Source: Candidatus Thorarchaeota archaeon (GTDB lineage Archaea; Asgardarchaeota; Thorarchaeia; Thorarchaeales; Thorarchaeaceae). From it: 64,000 nt of DNA. The position numbers and the translations under genes were made by a program. The stretch lies in the NCBI GenBank assembly GCA_003345555.1, contig PRDJ01000010.1, positions 1 through 64,000 on the forward strand, read 5' to 3'. Under the pieces are notes generated by a model that had not been told where the DNA came from, did not search any database, and saw nothing but the letters and a program-made list of their open reading frames with translations. This document shows positions 25,267-34,909 of the stretch, in pieces. Position 1 is the stretch's first letter. The number at the start of each line of letters is the position of its first letter.

Positions 25267-25923
25267 ATGGAGTACGTCAGAGTACTAGCTGGCAAGGATG
25301 CAGCTGCAGCAATCCGTGCACTCAACGACGAATGCCGGAGGCAGATTCTCTCTCTCCTCAAAAGCAGGAGAATGTCAACTTCAGAAATAATCGAGTTTCT
25401 TGAACATCAGCATCCTGACAGACGTATCAAGCCTCAGACCGTTAGGTATCACTTGAAGGAACTCGAACACGGGGGACTGATTCAGCAAGACGGATACGAA
25501 CCTGCCGGAGAGAAGGATACACACATAATGAAGAAGGTCTGGAGAGCTGCAGCAGAGAACATATTCATAGCCACTAGCCGGACAGGCGAAAGCGCGCCCC
25601 GACCGCCAACCAAGCTGAACATCACAGACCTGATGCGCAAGCTCGGGTTTGAGATTTCAGACGAAAGTACTGTGAAGGAGGCCACCAAAAGGTACGTTGA
25701 GTGGGATTCGCTCTGGCAACAAGGCCGAGAAGCCTCTGAGGAAATCCTCCTTAAGATGCCACAGCTCGACCTTGAGGAATACCTCACACTACGGAGGCTC
25801 CTCAGCGTCATCCTGCTACACGACGCCGATTACACCCGCTATTGGGAAGTCAGCAAGGCCGTGAGCGACATGTTCCGCAGAATATACCTCGAAGGCATCG
25901 GGAAAAACCCAGAGGTCTATTAG
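25267..25923 (+). CDS. ArsR-type winged-helix regulator with C-terminal domain
   Basis: 218 residues, with the very good ribosome binding site AAGGAGG seven bases before the ATG. Residues about 10-80 form the wHTH: AIRALNDECRRQILSLLKSRRMST, then IKPQTVRYHLKELEHGGLI. The remaining 130 residues are helical and acidic, possibly a dimerisation or sensor part. The pattern NDECRRQIL is typical of ArsR-like archaeal regulators. Regulated targets unknown; possibly itself and neighbours. Converges with Hef. Confidence 0.85.
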   Translation: MEYVRVLAGKDAAAAIRALNDECRRQILSLLKSRRMSTSEIIEFLEHQHPDRRIKPQTVRYHLKELEHGGLIQQDGYEPAGEKDTHIMKKVWRAAAENIFIATSRTGESAPRPPTKLNITDLMRKLGFEISDESTVKEATKRYVEWDSLWQQGREASEEILLKMPQLDLEEYLTLRRLLSVILLHDADYTRYWEVSKAVSDMFRRIYLEGIGKNPEVY

Positions 25924-25929
25924 GTTACC

Positions 25930-28251
25930 TCATCCCGTCGTGTTCTCTTCTCGATGTGATGGATATTCTAACGTAAGCATGTGTCTCAAACGACTGGCCG
26001 TTTTTGGCCCCACACCCTTTACTTTCATTAGTTCGTTCTCATCCGCTGTGAAAGTCTTCTCAAGTGTACCGAATTGTGTGAGAATAGACCGGGATATTAC
26101 TGTATCAATGCCCGGAAAGCCCGAGAGTATGTACTCCAGAGTCTCTGCGTCCGTACCCTTGGTCTCAGGCGACCTAGTACGCAATATCCTCTTTGATTCA
26201 ACCTGCTCGAGGTGTGCAATCCTGTAAAGGATATTGGCTGTCTCCTGAGCGTTGCGCGCCCACAGAATGGGAATTCGAAGTCGTATCGCTATGGATGCAA
26301 GTGCTCCGTATATTGACGCGGGATTGACGGCTCTCAGTCCTGTCAGCTGTTCTCCTTCGATGATCAGTACCGGCCTACGATAAGTGGACTGCAAGGCGCT
26401 GAGCTGGACAAACAGTCGCCCGTCTATAAGAGACTGTATGAAATCGCCAGATTCCTTCCGTTCAATGCCTACGTCTTCGGAAGCTATGTAATCACCTACC
26501 TCAAGGCTCTCGCCAGATATGGAAACATCGAGACGCGCAAGTTCTCTCGCAACAGCTGTTGGCAGTTCTCTTGAATCGACGATAAGCTTCACTCGTGCAT
26601 CTGGGGTGGTGGTTTTGCTCTCTGTCTCTCCGTCCTGCCTTTGCGTTCGACCCAAATCCTGAGGGAACTCCTCCAAGCTTGTCTGTTTTTCTTGGGGCTT
26701 CTCTTCTGCCTCCTTAAGGGCCGATGGCATCTTCTTCAACTTGTTAATCACACTCCAATGATAGAACTCGTCATGAGTTCCTCTGGCTACGAAAATCACA
26801 ACGCGACCCGGTAGTCTTCTACCCGTACGGCCACGACGCTGAATGTATGGAACAACTGACGGAACACAATCGTAGAAGATTACAAGATTGCACTCAGGAA
26901 TGTCAAGCCCTTCTTCGCCCACCTGAGTGGCCACAAGCACATTGAACTCGCTGTTGCGAAAACCATCCAATACCTCGATTTGCTTTTTCTGACTGAAACC
27001 GCGGTCGGAGCCTTTGGAACTCTGCCCGACGAAGCGGCTTACTCTGGCATCATCGAGTTGCTCTATTACCTGACAAACCTCTGCTGCCGTATCGCGAAAG
27101 CGAGTGAATACAAGTATGCGTGAATCCAAGTCAGTTGACAGTTGCTCCCCTATGATTTCGAGCAAAGCATCTGCCTTGGGATGACGATAACCCTTTGTCA
27201 CAAGTGCGTCCAATAGGCTTTCGAACTGCATGAACTCGGACCTAGAGACTAGGTCTTTGACACCTTTGGAGCTTCTCTTGTTACGAGCTTCCTCGTGCAT
27301 GCCTTGGACGTATCTCTGAGTTGGTCCTATCCCCTGCGTTCCGACAAATTCTATTAGATGGACTACTCTCAATGCTGCCGTCAAGTCACGGATTATCAAA
27401 TAGAGATGGGGTGGGGGTTTCGTATAGGACCCTATTTCCTTACGAACTTCAGTCTGAACCCGGAGTATCTCTTTCCTGCTAAGTCGTCGGCTGTCAGGCA
27501 GAGCATAACCATAGTTCAGTACTCGGGAAGTGTAATCTTTGAGCAATCCAAACAGCATCTCTCTTAGCACTTGGATTTCAGAAGGCAGAGTAACGTAACG
27601 GATGTCTGTGGCAATTGCGACCACGTAGTCGCGTACATCAGGACTGTCTTCATTCCGCACTTCGATGTGGCCAAGTCTCAGGTTTTCACATACCTTTCTG
27701 ACCTGCTCGGCGTCATGGCCCGGTGATGCAGTGAGACCCAAGGAGCGCGGAAATCGAGCCTGTTTTTCATAGAGCTCCGCAATGAAAGTGTAAGCGTAGT
27801 TGCCCACACCGCGATGCGCCTCATCGTAGACAAGGAGTGACACATCGCCAAGAGTATAGCTCTGTTGCACCAAGTCATTCTGAAGGGCTTGAGGCGTCAT
27901 GACAATAACGCGAGCCCGCGACCACTCCGCCCGACGCTGTTCAGGTGGATCCTGACCAGTCATGCAAATGACTGAATCTTCTTCAATATCAAGCATCTGT
28001 CTTAGAGTTCGGGCCTGTTGATCAACAAGCGGACGAGAGGGAGCAAGGAACAATATCTTGGAATTGGGATATTGATTCAGTCGTTTTGATGCAGCAAGAG
28101 CTGCGATGACGGTCTTACCAAGACCCGTACTCAATACGATCAGAGTGTTTTCGCTACCGGCGATTTCTGAGAGCACAACTTGATACTCTCTGTATTCGAC
28201 GGTCTCTTTCCTAATCAGCGGCATCTCAACAAAGGACGGTGCTGCTGCCAT
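25930..28251 (-). CDS. hef: Hef-type DNA helicase/XPF nuclease
   Basis: 773 residues, MAAAPSFVEMPLIRKETVEY at the start. Superfamily 2 helicase domain with STGLGKTVIAALAASKR, DEAHRGVGNYAYTF, ASPGHDAEQVRK and QRRGRTGRRLPGRVVIFVARG, then an XPF-type nuclease with catalytic ERKESGDF, and C-terminal helix-hairpin-helix repeats (FPGIDTVISRSI, VKGVGPKTASRL). It processes stalled replication forks, cutting fork and flap DNA. Full-length with both activities apparently intact. Divergent from a small PRC-barrel-like gene. Confidence 0.95.
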   Translation of the reverse strand: MAAAPSFVEMPLIRKETVEYREYQVVLSEIAGSENTLIVLSTGLGKTVIAALAASKRLNQYPNSKILFLAPSRPLVDQQARTLRQMLDIEEDSVICMTGQDPPEQRRAEWSRARVIVMTPQALQNDLVQQSYTLGDVSLLVYDEAHRGVGNYAYTFIAELYEKQARFPRSLGLTASPGHDAEQVRKVCENLRLGHIEVRNEDSPDVRDYVVAIATDIRYVTLPSEIQVLREMLFGLLKDYTSRVLNYGYALPDSRRLSRKEILRVQTEVRKEIGSYTKPPPHLYLIIRDLTAALRVVHLIEFVGTQGIGPTQRYVQGMHEEARNKRSSKGVKDLVSRSEFMQFESLLDALVTKGYRHPKADALLEIIGEQLSTDLDSRILVFTRFRDTAAEVCQVIEQLDDARVSRFVGQSSKGSDRGFSQKKQIEVLDGFRNSEFNVLVATQVGEEGLDIPECNLVIFYDCVPSVVPYIQRRGRTGRRLPGRVVIFVARGTHDEFYHWSVINKLKKMPSALKEAEEKPQEKQTSLEEFPQDLGRTQRQDGETESKTTTPDARVKLIVDSRELPTAVARELARLDVSISGESLEVGDYIASEDVGIERKESGDFIQSLIDGRLFVQLSALQSTYRRPVLIIEGEQLTGLRAVNPASIYGALASIAIRLRIPILWARNAQETANILYRIAHLEQVESKRILRTRSPETKGTDAETLEYILSGFPGIDTVISRSILTQFGTLEKTFTADENELMKVKGVGPKTASRLRHMLTLEYPSHREENTTG

Positions 28252-28350
28252 GCTTCTTCTCGACCATATGGATGTCTTGTCTATCAGACCTTTGATAATA
28301 CACAGTGTAAAAAGCCTCCTACATACATCCAGCTGAAGGAGTCAGATAGG

Positions 28351-28686
28351 ATGACCGCAAAGGAACCATTGACCAGCATTGAAGCCGAACTGTATGAGCT
28401 CAGCATGCCTGGCCGACTTCTGGGAAAAGAAGTGCTCGACAACAGGGCGCGGAGGATTGGCATAGTCCGGAGTATAAGAATCGGGCTGAATCCGACTCGC
28501 TCTGAGCTAATTGTGAAGGGTGCAGAGGTCGAGTTTCCTGTTGACTTCGGTAAGGTTGAGACTGTAGGCACGGTCGTACAACTGAACTCAATGGTGAAAG
28601 ATGCCGAAGAGATTGAAGTTCACGATGTGATCAGGCTTCAGAAGGAAGTACTGGACGACATGCGCAGCTACTTGGCTGGACGGTAG
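28351..28686 (+). CDS. PRC-barrel-like small protein
   Basis: 111 residues from the ATG at 28351, with GAAGGAG (about 28336-28342) eight bases upstream; a longer frame to 28180 runs into the divergent hef start and is not credible. Middle part LLGKEVLDNRARRIGIVRSI fits the PRC-barrel beta strands found in ribosome maturation proteins. The rest is VETVGTVVQLNSMVKDAEEIE and a C-terminal helix. Weak family assignment; it may take part in RNA or membrane binding. TATA-like GTGTAAAAAG upstream at about 28306-28315. Confidence 0.65.
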   Translation: MTAKEPLTSIEAELYELSMPGRLLGKEVLDNRARRIGIVRSIRIGLNPTRSELIVKGAEVEFPVDFGKVETVGTVVQLNSMVKDAEEIEVHDVIRLQKEVLDDMRSYLAGR

Positions 28687-28757
28687 TATCCAGCCACAAC
28701 TCCCTTCGAATATGTTAATAGCCTCAGAAGATGCTCCCCACATTCGGAGCGGTTCCA

Positions 28758-29579
28758 ATGGATCTTACGGTTGAGAAACTGGCTCGGATGATTGATCATA
28801 CAGAGCTGAAACCAGAGGCAAAACACGAGAAGATAAAGCAGCTTTGCGAGGAGGCTCTTGCTTACAGATTCGCGGCAGTCTGTATCAATGCCAGCCATGT
28901 TCAGTATGCGGTCGAGATGTTGAAAGATTCGGACGTCAAGGTCGCCTGCGTTATCGGTTTTCCTCTCGGCGCGACCCTCTCAGAAGTGAAAGCCTACGAG
29001 GCAAAGGAAGTCGTTAGACTGGGCGCCCAAGAAGTCGACATGGTAATGAATATTGGCGCTCTTCGTGACAAGAACTATGATCTTGTGAAAACTGACATGG
29101 AAGCCGTGGTTAAAGCAGCTGGGGATGCGCATACCAAAGTAATCCTAGAGACGGGCTTTCTCACTGATGACGAAAAGAGAAAGGCCTGCTTGCTTGCAAA
29201 GGAGGCCGGAGCGTACTTTGTCAAGACATCAACTGGTTTTGGTCCTATGGGCGCAACTCCTTATGACGTACGGTTAATGCGTGAGACAGTAGGTCCTGAC
29301 ATGGGTGTGAAAGCTGCTGGGGGCATTCGCAGCTTCAAAGACGCAATCCAAGTGATTGAAGCAGGAGCTGATCGCTTGGGCTGCAGTTCCAGTGTCGCAG
29401 TGGTAGAGGACTTTCGCTGGGCTCAGTACAGCGACATTTGGATGCAGCATGACAAACCGTGTTGGACATGTCCCAGTCGGCAGGCAAACTTGGCGAAACA
29501 ACCCAAGGACGTCTATCTTTACTACAAGCAGCGTTGTCTGACTTGCCCCGACCGGGAACAGAATATCTTCAACGACTAG
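28758..29579 (+). CDS. deoC: Deoxyribose-phosphate aldolase with four-cysteine C-terminal tail
   Basis: 273 residues from the ATG at 28758, with GGAG eight bases upstream. Splits deoxyribose 5-phosphate to glyceraldehyde 3-phosphate and acetaldehyde. Active-site Schiff-base Lys156 in FVKTSTGF, Lys185 in KAAGGIR, and VVRLGAQEVDMVMNIGAL. The core ends near residue 220; then a tail of about 50 residues carries CWTC (235-238) and CLTC (260-263), a likely zinc or Fe-S site that typical DeoC lacks. The stop TAG overlaps the AGGAGG of the AOR gene, so translation of both is coupled. Confidence 0.94.
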   Translation: MDLTVEKLARMIDHTELKPEAKHEKIKQLCEEALAYRFAAVCINASHVQYAVEMLKDSDVKVACVIGFPLGATLSEVKAYEAKEVVRLGAQEVDMVMNIGALRDKNYDLVKTDMEAVVKAAGDAHTKVILETGFLTDDEKRKACLLAKEAGAYFVKTSTGFGPMGATPYDVRLMRETVGPDMGVKAAGGIRSFKDAIQVIEAGADRLGCSSSVAVVEDFRWAQYSDIWMQHDKPCWTCPSRQANLAKQPKDVYLYYKQRCLTCPDREQNIFND

Positions 29580-29590
29580 GAGGAGCAATC

Positions 29591-31387
29591 TTGTCAAAGT
29601 CACTATCTGGTAAGTATGCGGATGCAGCAATACTGCATGTGTCTCTGACTGACAGAAGTATCCGGAGAGAGCCTTTGTCTCCTGGTCTGTTCAAGGGATA
29701 TCTCGGCGGTCGCGGTCTTGGCGTTAGGACGCTATACGATCGTTTGGAGCCTCATTTGGACCCGATGTCGCCAAGCAACCTGCTGATTTTTGCTGTCGGC
29801 CCTGTAACTGCGACAAGTGTGCCTACTGCAGGCCGCTTTGCGGTCATTACGAAGTCACCCTTGACTGGTACAGTATTCGATTCTCATGCCGGCGGTTCGT
29901 TTGGAGCACATCTGAGACGCGCAGGGTATGCCGCTATCGTGTTGGAGGGCCGCTCCACATCTCCTGTCTATCTTTGGATTAACGATGACAGGACCGAGAT
30001 AAGAGATGGTTCTGGTGTCTGGGGAAAGGACACGAGTGTGACCACCAGTCAGCTCCTTCAAGAAACAGATTCGCAAGCGGAAGTGGCGTGTATAGGTCCC
30101 GCTGGAGAGCACGGAGTCAAGCTGGCCGCAATAATCACTGACCGACATCGTGCTGCTGGACGTGGCGGCGTTGGGGCAGTCATGGGGTCAAAGAATCTGA
30201 AAGCTGTGGTTGTCCGAGGGACGACCAAAGTGGCAGTTAGCGACGAAGAAGGTCTGAACAAGACCGTCGAGCGAGCCCGTCGTCTCATAAAGAAGAATCA
30301 GGTAACCGACAAGTCGCTGCCAATCTACGGGACGCCAGTCTTGGTTAGTCTTATCAATGAGCATGGAATGCTGCCCACCTTCAATTTCCAAGAGGGAACA
30401 TTCAACGATGCTGAAGGTGTTTCCGGAGAGAAACTGCTAGAACGCTTCTCCGTTCGCCAGTATCATTGCTTCGGGTGCCCTATTGGCTGCGGGCGGATAA
30501 GTCGACTTGGCGGGGAGGAGGTCGGTGGACCCGAATATGAGAGCCTATGGGCATTGGGTCCGGAGTGCGGCATAAACGACCTCGAGTGGATTATCACAGC
30601 GAACAATCGCTGCAATCTCATGGGTCTCGACACAATATCCGTCGGGAGCACTGTCGGTTGTGCAATGGAACTTACTCAGAAGGGCAAGCTGGATTCTTCC
30701 CTCAGATTTGGTGAGACCGAAGGCGTACTCGAGCTCATTGACGATATTGCATTCAGAAAAGGTCTAGGAGCAGAGCTCGGCGAGGGATCCAGAGCCTTTG
30801 CTTCGAACCATGGTTCTCCAGAATTGGCCATGCAGGTCAAGGCTCTTGAGCTGCCGGCATATGACCTCCGAGGGGTTCAAGGCCATGCGCTGGGTTCTGC
30901 AACTTCCAACCGCGGCGGCTGCCATCTGAGGTCCTATCTCATTGGACCTGAGGTTATGGGCGCTCCGGTCCTTGTAGATCGCGACCGGACAGAGGGTAAG
31001 CCAGAGTTGGTTATTCTCTTTCAGAATCTCTCGGCCGCTATGGACTCGATGGTGCTCTGCAGATTCACAAGTTTCGCTTGGAGTATCGACGACTATGCCG
31101 AGATGCTGACCAACTGCACCGGGGTTCGGATCTCTGGTCCTAGTCTTCTTGTCATCGGAGAGCGTATCTGGAACCTTGAACGTTTATTCAATAACCGGGA
31201 GGGTTTCACTTCCCGAGATGATCAGTTACCGCCGCGTTTCTTCAAACCGCTACCTGAAGGCGGTTCACGGAATCGAGTTGTCCATCTCGAAGAGATGCTG
31301 CCCAAGTACTATGCTCTCCGGGGCTGGGACAAAGAAGGTCGTCCAACTAAGGAGCGGCTCAAACGCGTTGGTATTGACAAGACCTAG
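29591..31387 (+). CDS. aor: Aldehyde:ferredoxin oxidoreductase (tungsten, AOR family)
   Basis: 598 residues from the TTG at 29591. GGAGGAG overlaps the deoC stop (29577-29579) five bases upstream; the longer frame to 29459 is inside deoC. Oxidises aldehydes to acids with ferredoxin, using tungstopterin and a 4Fe-4S cluster. Visible: GGRGLGVRTLYDRL, SHAGGSFGAHLRRAGYAA, GVGAVMGSKNLKAV, cluster ligands CFGCPIGC (Cys293, 296, 300) and the distal Cys in DSMVLCRF. Placed directly after DeoC, it could oxidise the acetaldehyde DeoC releases; AcdAB then handles acetyl chemistry. That pathway is inference. Confidence 0.95.
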   Translation: MSKSLSGKYADAAILHVSLTDRSIRREPLSPGLFKGYLGGRGLGVRTLYDRLEPHLDPMSPSNLLIFAVGPVTATSVPTAGRFAVITKSPLTGTVFDSHAGGSFGAHLRRAGYAAIVLEGRSTSPVYLWINDDRTEIRDGSGVWGKDTSVTTSQLLQETDSQAEVACIGPAGEHGVKLAAIITDRHRAAGRGGVGAVMGSKNLKAVVVRGTTKVAVSDEEGLNKTVERARRLIKKNQVTDKSLPIYGTPVLVSLINEHGMLPTFNFQEGTFNDAEGVSGEKLLERFSVRQYHCFGCPIGCGRISRLGGEEVGGPEYESLWALGPECGINDLEWIITANNRCNLMGLDTISVGSTVGCAMELTQKGKLDSSLRFGETEGVLELIDDIAFRKGLGAELGEGSRAFASNHGSPELAMQVKALELPAYDLRGVQGHALGSATSNRGGCHLRSYLIGPEVMGAPVLVDRDRTEGKPELVILFQNLSAAMDSMVLCRFTSFAWSIDDYAEMLTNCTGVRISGPSLLVIGERIWNLERLFNNREGFTSRDDQLPPRFFKPLPEGGSRNRVVHLEEMLPKYYALRGWDKEGRPTKERLKRVGIDKT

Positions 31388-31433
31388 GTCAAGCCGCGTT
31401 CGTGACGAATGACCAAGACCATGAAGATGGGGA

Positions 31434-33395
31434 TTGATTCAACTGGCAAGAGGACTGAACCGCGGAAGGAAGTTTCGTCGTGGACATGCACCGTACCTGA
31501 CAAGAATCAGGTTCTATTGGTGTGAGAGCTGCAATGTTCCCCGAATCGCCAATACCCGGTGCTCTGTTTGTGGAGGCTCGCCAAGACCTGTTGGGTTATC
31601 CCCTCCTGGTGATCCCTATCCGGCGATGGATGGCCATCTTAAACGCGCAAAGAAGACCATCGACCGGCAGTTTGGAGATGGCATTGGCCAAGCGTTGTTG
31701 CCCTCCACGAAGACCATAGTCATGAATAAGGTGTCATCACTGGATGCCATGTATGAAATCATTGTTGATGGTCATGTGGTAGGTCGATTGAGATTCGATA
31801 TTCCTCAGTGTGACTATACATTCGTGCTGTCACTTGAGGGTGGCCGAAGGATTGGTGCCTTGAGGGCTCAGAAATGGGTCTCATGTCAAGATGGTGTTCT
31901 AGAGTACCTCAAGAAGGGGGCCAACCTACTGGTTCCTGGTATCATAGACTGCGACACGGCCATTGATGCAGGTGATGAAGTTTGGCTGATGGACTCGCAG
32001 CACCAAGTGATTGGCGTGGGAGTGGCCCGCATGACGGGCGCGCAGATAAGAGAATCCAAGACAGGCTATGCTGTCAAGATACGAGAAGTGGATGATCCAC
32101 GCGAACAATCACTCAACACCCATGCTTCCTCGTGGGACGGGGCTGTAGATGCAAACCTTGCTGACTTGCGTGCGATAGAAGCCGAAGCTATCAGCTTCAT
32201 TCGAAGCACCTCTGAGCAGTTGGGTACTAACGTAGTGGTGGGATTCAGTGGAGGAAAGGACTCTCTCGTAACCTATCTTCTTTCTGAGAAGGCCCTGAAT
32301 AGGAGTCCTCCCGTGTTTTTCACTGACACGGGCCTAGAACTGCCTGAGACCGTATCCTATGTGAGGGAGTTTGCCAATAGCCGCAGTGTGCAAATCATTG
32401 GACACAGTGCCGGCGAGCAGTTCTGGAACTCTGTCGAAGTTTTCGGTCCGCCTGCTCGCGACTTCCGCTGGTGCTGCAAGGTGCTGAAGCTTGGTCCAGC
32501 AGCAAAATCGATAGCAGAAGAGCTAGGTGGAAAAGCCTTAGTTCTCATGGGTCAGAGAAAGCTGGAATCCTTTCAACGTTCTGTCGAACCTAGAGTAGCA
32601 TCTAATCCGTGGGTTCCGGGGCAGCTTTCTGCAAGTCCAATCCACAATTGGAATGCGCTCGAAGTATGGTTGTACGTCTTCAAAGAAAAGGCAAAGTTCA
32701 ACCTGCTCTACAACAGAGGCTTTCTGAGGATGGGATGCTACCTCTGTCCAGCCACTCCCATGGCTGAGCTCGAGAGTCTTGCGGAGACACATCCTCTTCT
32801 TTACGAACGGTGGTATGGGAAACTGAGGGAGTGGGCAGAGAGATACGGGTTTCCAGAAGAATGGGCTAAGCTCGGTTTTTGGCGATGGAAGAAACTGCCG
32901 AACGGTCAAATGAACTTGATTAATGAATTGGGACTAAAGGTGAAGGCCGATCGGCAAGCGCCATCGCAGACCTTGGAGCTAAACATTGTGAAGGGAGTCT
33001 CTCCATGCACGTCTTCTGGCTTCAGCTTGGAAGGTCAGTTCTCCACAGGAGTAGATCTCAACAGAGTCTCAAAGATCATGCCCATCTTTGGCACTACTCA
33101 CTATTCTGAGGATTTGGGCGCTCTCAGGACAAACGCCGACGATGCCAATATAACGCTCTTTAGTTCGGGCTCTCTAATCGTACGTGGTGACAATGAAGAA
33201 AAAGTTGGACTAGTAGCTGGCCAACTGGAGCGCGCCGTCCGACGCGCTATGTTTTGTCAAGCGTGTGGCTCCTGTGTACCACAGTGCGAACAGGCCGCGT
33301 TGGACCTGCAGGAAGGCAGAATATCGGTCGACGAGAGCAAGTGCGTTCACTGCTTGAAATGTGATAGCTGGCCATGCCCCACTTATTTGGGGTAG
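31434..33395 (+). CDS. PAPS-reductase-like PP-loop protein with Zn-ribbon, PUA and Fe-S domains
   Basis: 653 residues, TTG start (an in-frame TGA at 31422 rules out an earlier start). Domain order: zinc ribbon (CESC...CSVC, about 30-50), PUA-like RNA-binding domain (about 110-210), PAPS-reductase-like ATP pyrophosphatase domain with PP-loop GFSGGKDSLVTYL (about 275) and CCKVLKLGP, and a C-terminal double ferredoxin-like part (CQACGSCVPQCEQA ... CVHCLKC). Related COG0175 proteins occur in methanogens. A role in RNA- or cofactor-thiolation is plausible because of PUA plus PP-loop plus Fe-S. It follows AOR by 46 bases and may be co-transcribed. Confidence 0.88.
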   Translation: MIQLARGLNRGRKFRRGHAPYLTRIRFYWCESCNVPRIANTRCSVCGGSPRPVGLSPPGDPYPAMDGHLKRAKKTIDRQFGDGIGQALLPSTKTIVMNKVSSLDAMYEIIVDGHVVGRLRFDIPQCDYTFVLSLEGGRRIGALRAQKWVSCQDGVLEYLKKGANLLVPGIIDCDTAIDAGDEVWLMDSQHQVIGVGVARMTGAQIRESKTGYAVKIREVDDPREQSLNTHASSWDGAVDANLADLRAIEAEAISFIRSTSEQLGTNVVVGFSGGKDSLVTYLLSEKALNRSPPVFFTDTGLELPETVSYVREFANSRSVQIIGHSAGEQFWNSVEVFGPPARDFRWCCKVLKLGPAAKSIAEELGGKALVLMGQRKLESFQRSVEPRVASNPWVPGQLSASPIHNWNALEVWLYVFKEKAKFNLLYNRGFLRMGCYLCPATPMAELESLAETHPLLYERWYGKLREWAERYGFPEEWAKLGFWRWKKLPNGQMNLINELGLKVKADRQAPSQTLELNIVKGVSPCTSSGFSLEGQFSTGVDLNRVSKIMPIFGTTHYSEDLGALRTNADDANITLFSSGSLIVRGDNEEKVGLVAGQLERAVRRAMFCQACGSCVPQCEQAALDLQEGRISVDESKCVHCLKCDSWPCPTYLG

Positions 33396-33490
33396 TCGCG
33401 GACTCGCCGTTGGTTGAAGACTGAAGCAAAGAGCTGGAGGACAGGTCCCTGCCTGTTTTCGTAATATGACGATTGGGGATTCCTCTTCTA

Positions 33491-33510
33491 CAAAAGATTA
33501 ATTAAAACGT
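33491..33510 (+). promoter_or_regulatory. AT-rich promoter before the GT-C-like gene
   Basis: ACAAAAGATTAATTAAAACG is the most AT-rich run between 33396 and 33568 (173 bases with no gene) and places a start near 33530. The rest of the gap holds no supported ORF. Confidence 0.5.
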
Positions 33511-33568
33511 CAGCCCGGGAGCCGATACTAGTTCTTTTTCGCACCAAGAATTACGGCGGTCTCCTAGA

Positions 33569-34909
33569 ATGCTTAGCGCCATCTCATACAAGATATACGA
33601 GATGCGAAAATACTTGGTTCTAAGCATCATCATATCCATAATTGCAATACCAATAGCAGACTCCTTTGTAATCGAGCGTGACCGCAACAGGAATGAGATG
33701 TACGGCGAGGCATTCTGGATTTACGGGTTCGGAGTCTATAACATGACGGACACAGAGGTCGCTGGAGCTCTGCCGGCATTCAACGACACCAGACATACGT
33801 TACCTTCCTATCTTGGCACTGTCACATACGAGTACCCTGTGTTCGGTCTAATCTTCTTCGCTATAGCTACTTGGCTGTTCCCGGGCCAAGAGAGTCAGCT
33901 TCAACACTGGTGGTTGAACTTCCTGCTGGTTCTTGTCTTCAATCTCAACTTGGTGCTGATAGCCATTCTGCTGAAGGACAAAATCTACATCACGAGTTGG
34001 GCGCGTACATTCTTCGGCGGATACTACGTCTACGGCCTGTTGATGTCGGCCGGGGGCGGCAAGAACGAGCCCCTTGCTGACTGCTTGATGCTGATGGCGC
34101 TCGTACTCTGGAAAGAAGGTCAGATGGGAAAAGCGATGTTTGCACTCGGCCTTGCTGTCCAGACCAAGGTATACCCCGGAGTGATCTTTCCGCTTCTCTT
34201 CCTAGACTCGCCAGTATCGTCTGTCTGGTTCATGCTTTCCATGCTCCTCACAGTGATTCCGTTTCTGTTCTTGGGAGCCAATTTCGATTCACTGGTATCC
34301 CATTTTCTGAACACCACAACCTACTCGTCCTACGTTGTGAACCCGATGTACCCGGGTCTCTGGCTTGGCACTCCCGATTTCACACACGATCCAGTGACCT
34401 ATTACTTGTGGCCTCCGGCGCTGATACCGCTCATCCTCTATGCCGCGTTCATGCTCTACACAGTCCGCCTTTACATTCCTAGAAGGAGTGAGTTCCGAGA
34501 CAAGACGCTGCTCCAGAAGGTCCGTGTTTTGATGCCCCTCTATGTGTACCTTCTTCCTTCTATAATGTTCATCTATCGCTGGGTCATGCCTTGGTATCTC
34601 TTCTGGCTCGGCGTCGCGATTTTCGCTTTTGAAAACGATAAGCAGGCAGTCGGTTACCTGAAGGAACTAACCGTCGTAGGCCTGCTGTATGTCTATGGAG
34701 TAGCATGCAATTGGTGGTATTTTGTTAGTGGCCCTCTTCCGGATTTCATGGGCCACTTCACATCCGGCTGGGAAACACTCCTAGGGCTAGCGTTAATGGG
34801 CTTTCTTACATTCGTGTCTTACCGCGTATGGAAGTGGACCTACGAACACAGAGAACAGAAAGTGCGTCTCATTCATGAAGCTCAGGATCGGGGCGAGCTT
34901 GTGATTTGA
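33569..34909 (+). CDS. Polytopic membrane glycosyltransferase-like protein (GT-C/DUF2029-like)
   Basis: 446 residues with about ten hydrophobic segments, beginning YLVLSIIISIIAIPIADSF. After the first helix comes RNRNEMYGEAFWIYGFGVYNMTD, a long first outer loop with acidic residues, which is where GT-C enzymes bind polyprenyl-phosphate sugars. Also YPGLWLGTPDF and KTKVYPGVIFPLLF-like segments (VQTKVYPGVIFP). The sequence resembles archaeal mannosyltransferase-like membrane proteins of the GT87 type, but I cannot name a substrate. It could use dolichyl-phosphate sugars in N-glycan or glycolipid assembly. It overlaps convergent ribL by 41 bases. Confidence 0.75.
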   Translation: MLSAISYKIYEMRKYLVLSIIISIIAIPIADSFVIERDRNRNEMYGEAFWIYGFGVYNMTDTEVAGALPAFNDTRHTLPSYLGTVTYEYPVFGLIFFAIATWLFPGQESQLQHWWLNFLLVLVFNLNLVLIAILLKDKIYITSWARTFFGGYYVYGLLMSAGGGKNEPLADCLMLMALVLWKEGQMGKAMFALGLAVQTKVYPGVIFPLLFLDSPVSSVWFMLSMLLTVIPFLFLGANFDSLVSHFLNTTTYSSYVVNPMYPGLWLGTPDFTHDPVTYYLWPPALIPLILYAAFMLYTVRLYIPRRSEFRDKTLLQKVRVLMPLYVYLLPSIMFIYRWVMPWYLFWLGVAIFAFENDKQAVGYLKELTVVGLLYVYGVACNWWYFVSGPLPDFMGHFTSGWETLLGLALMGFLTFVSYRVWKWTYEHREQKVRLIHEAQDRGELVI

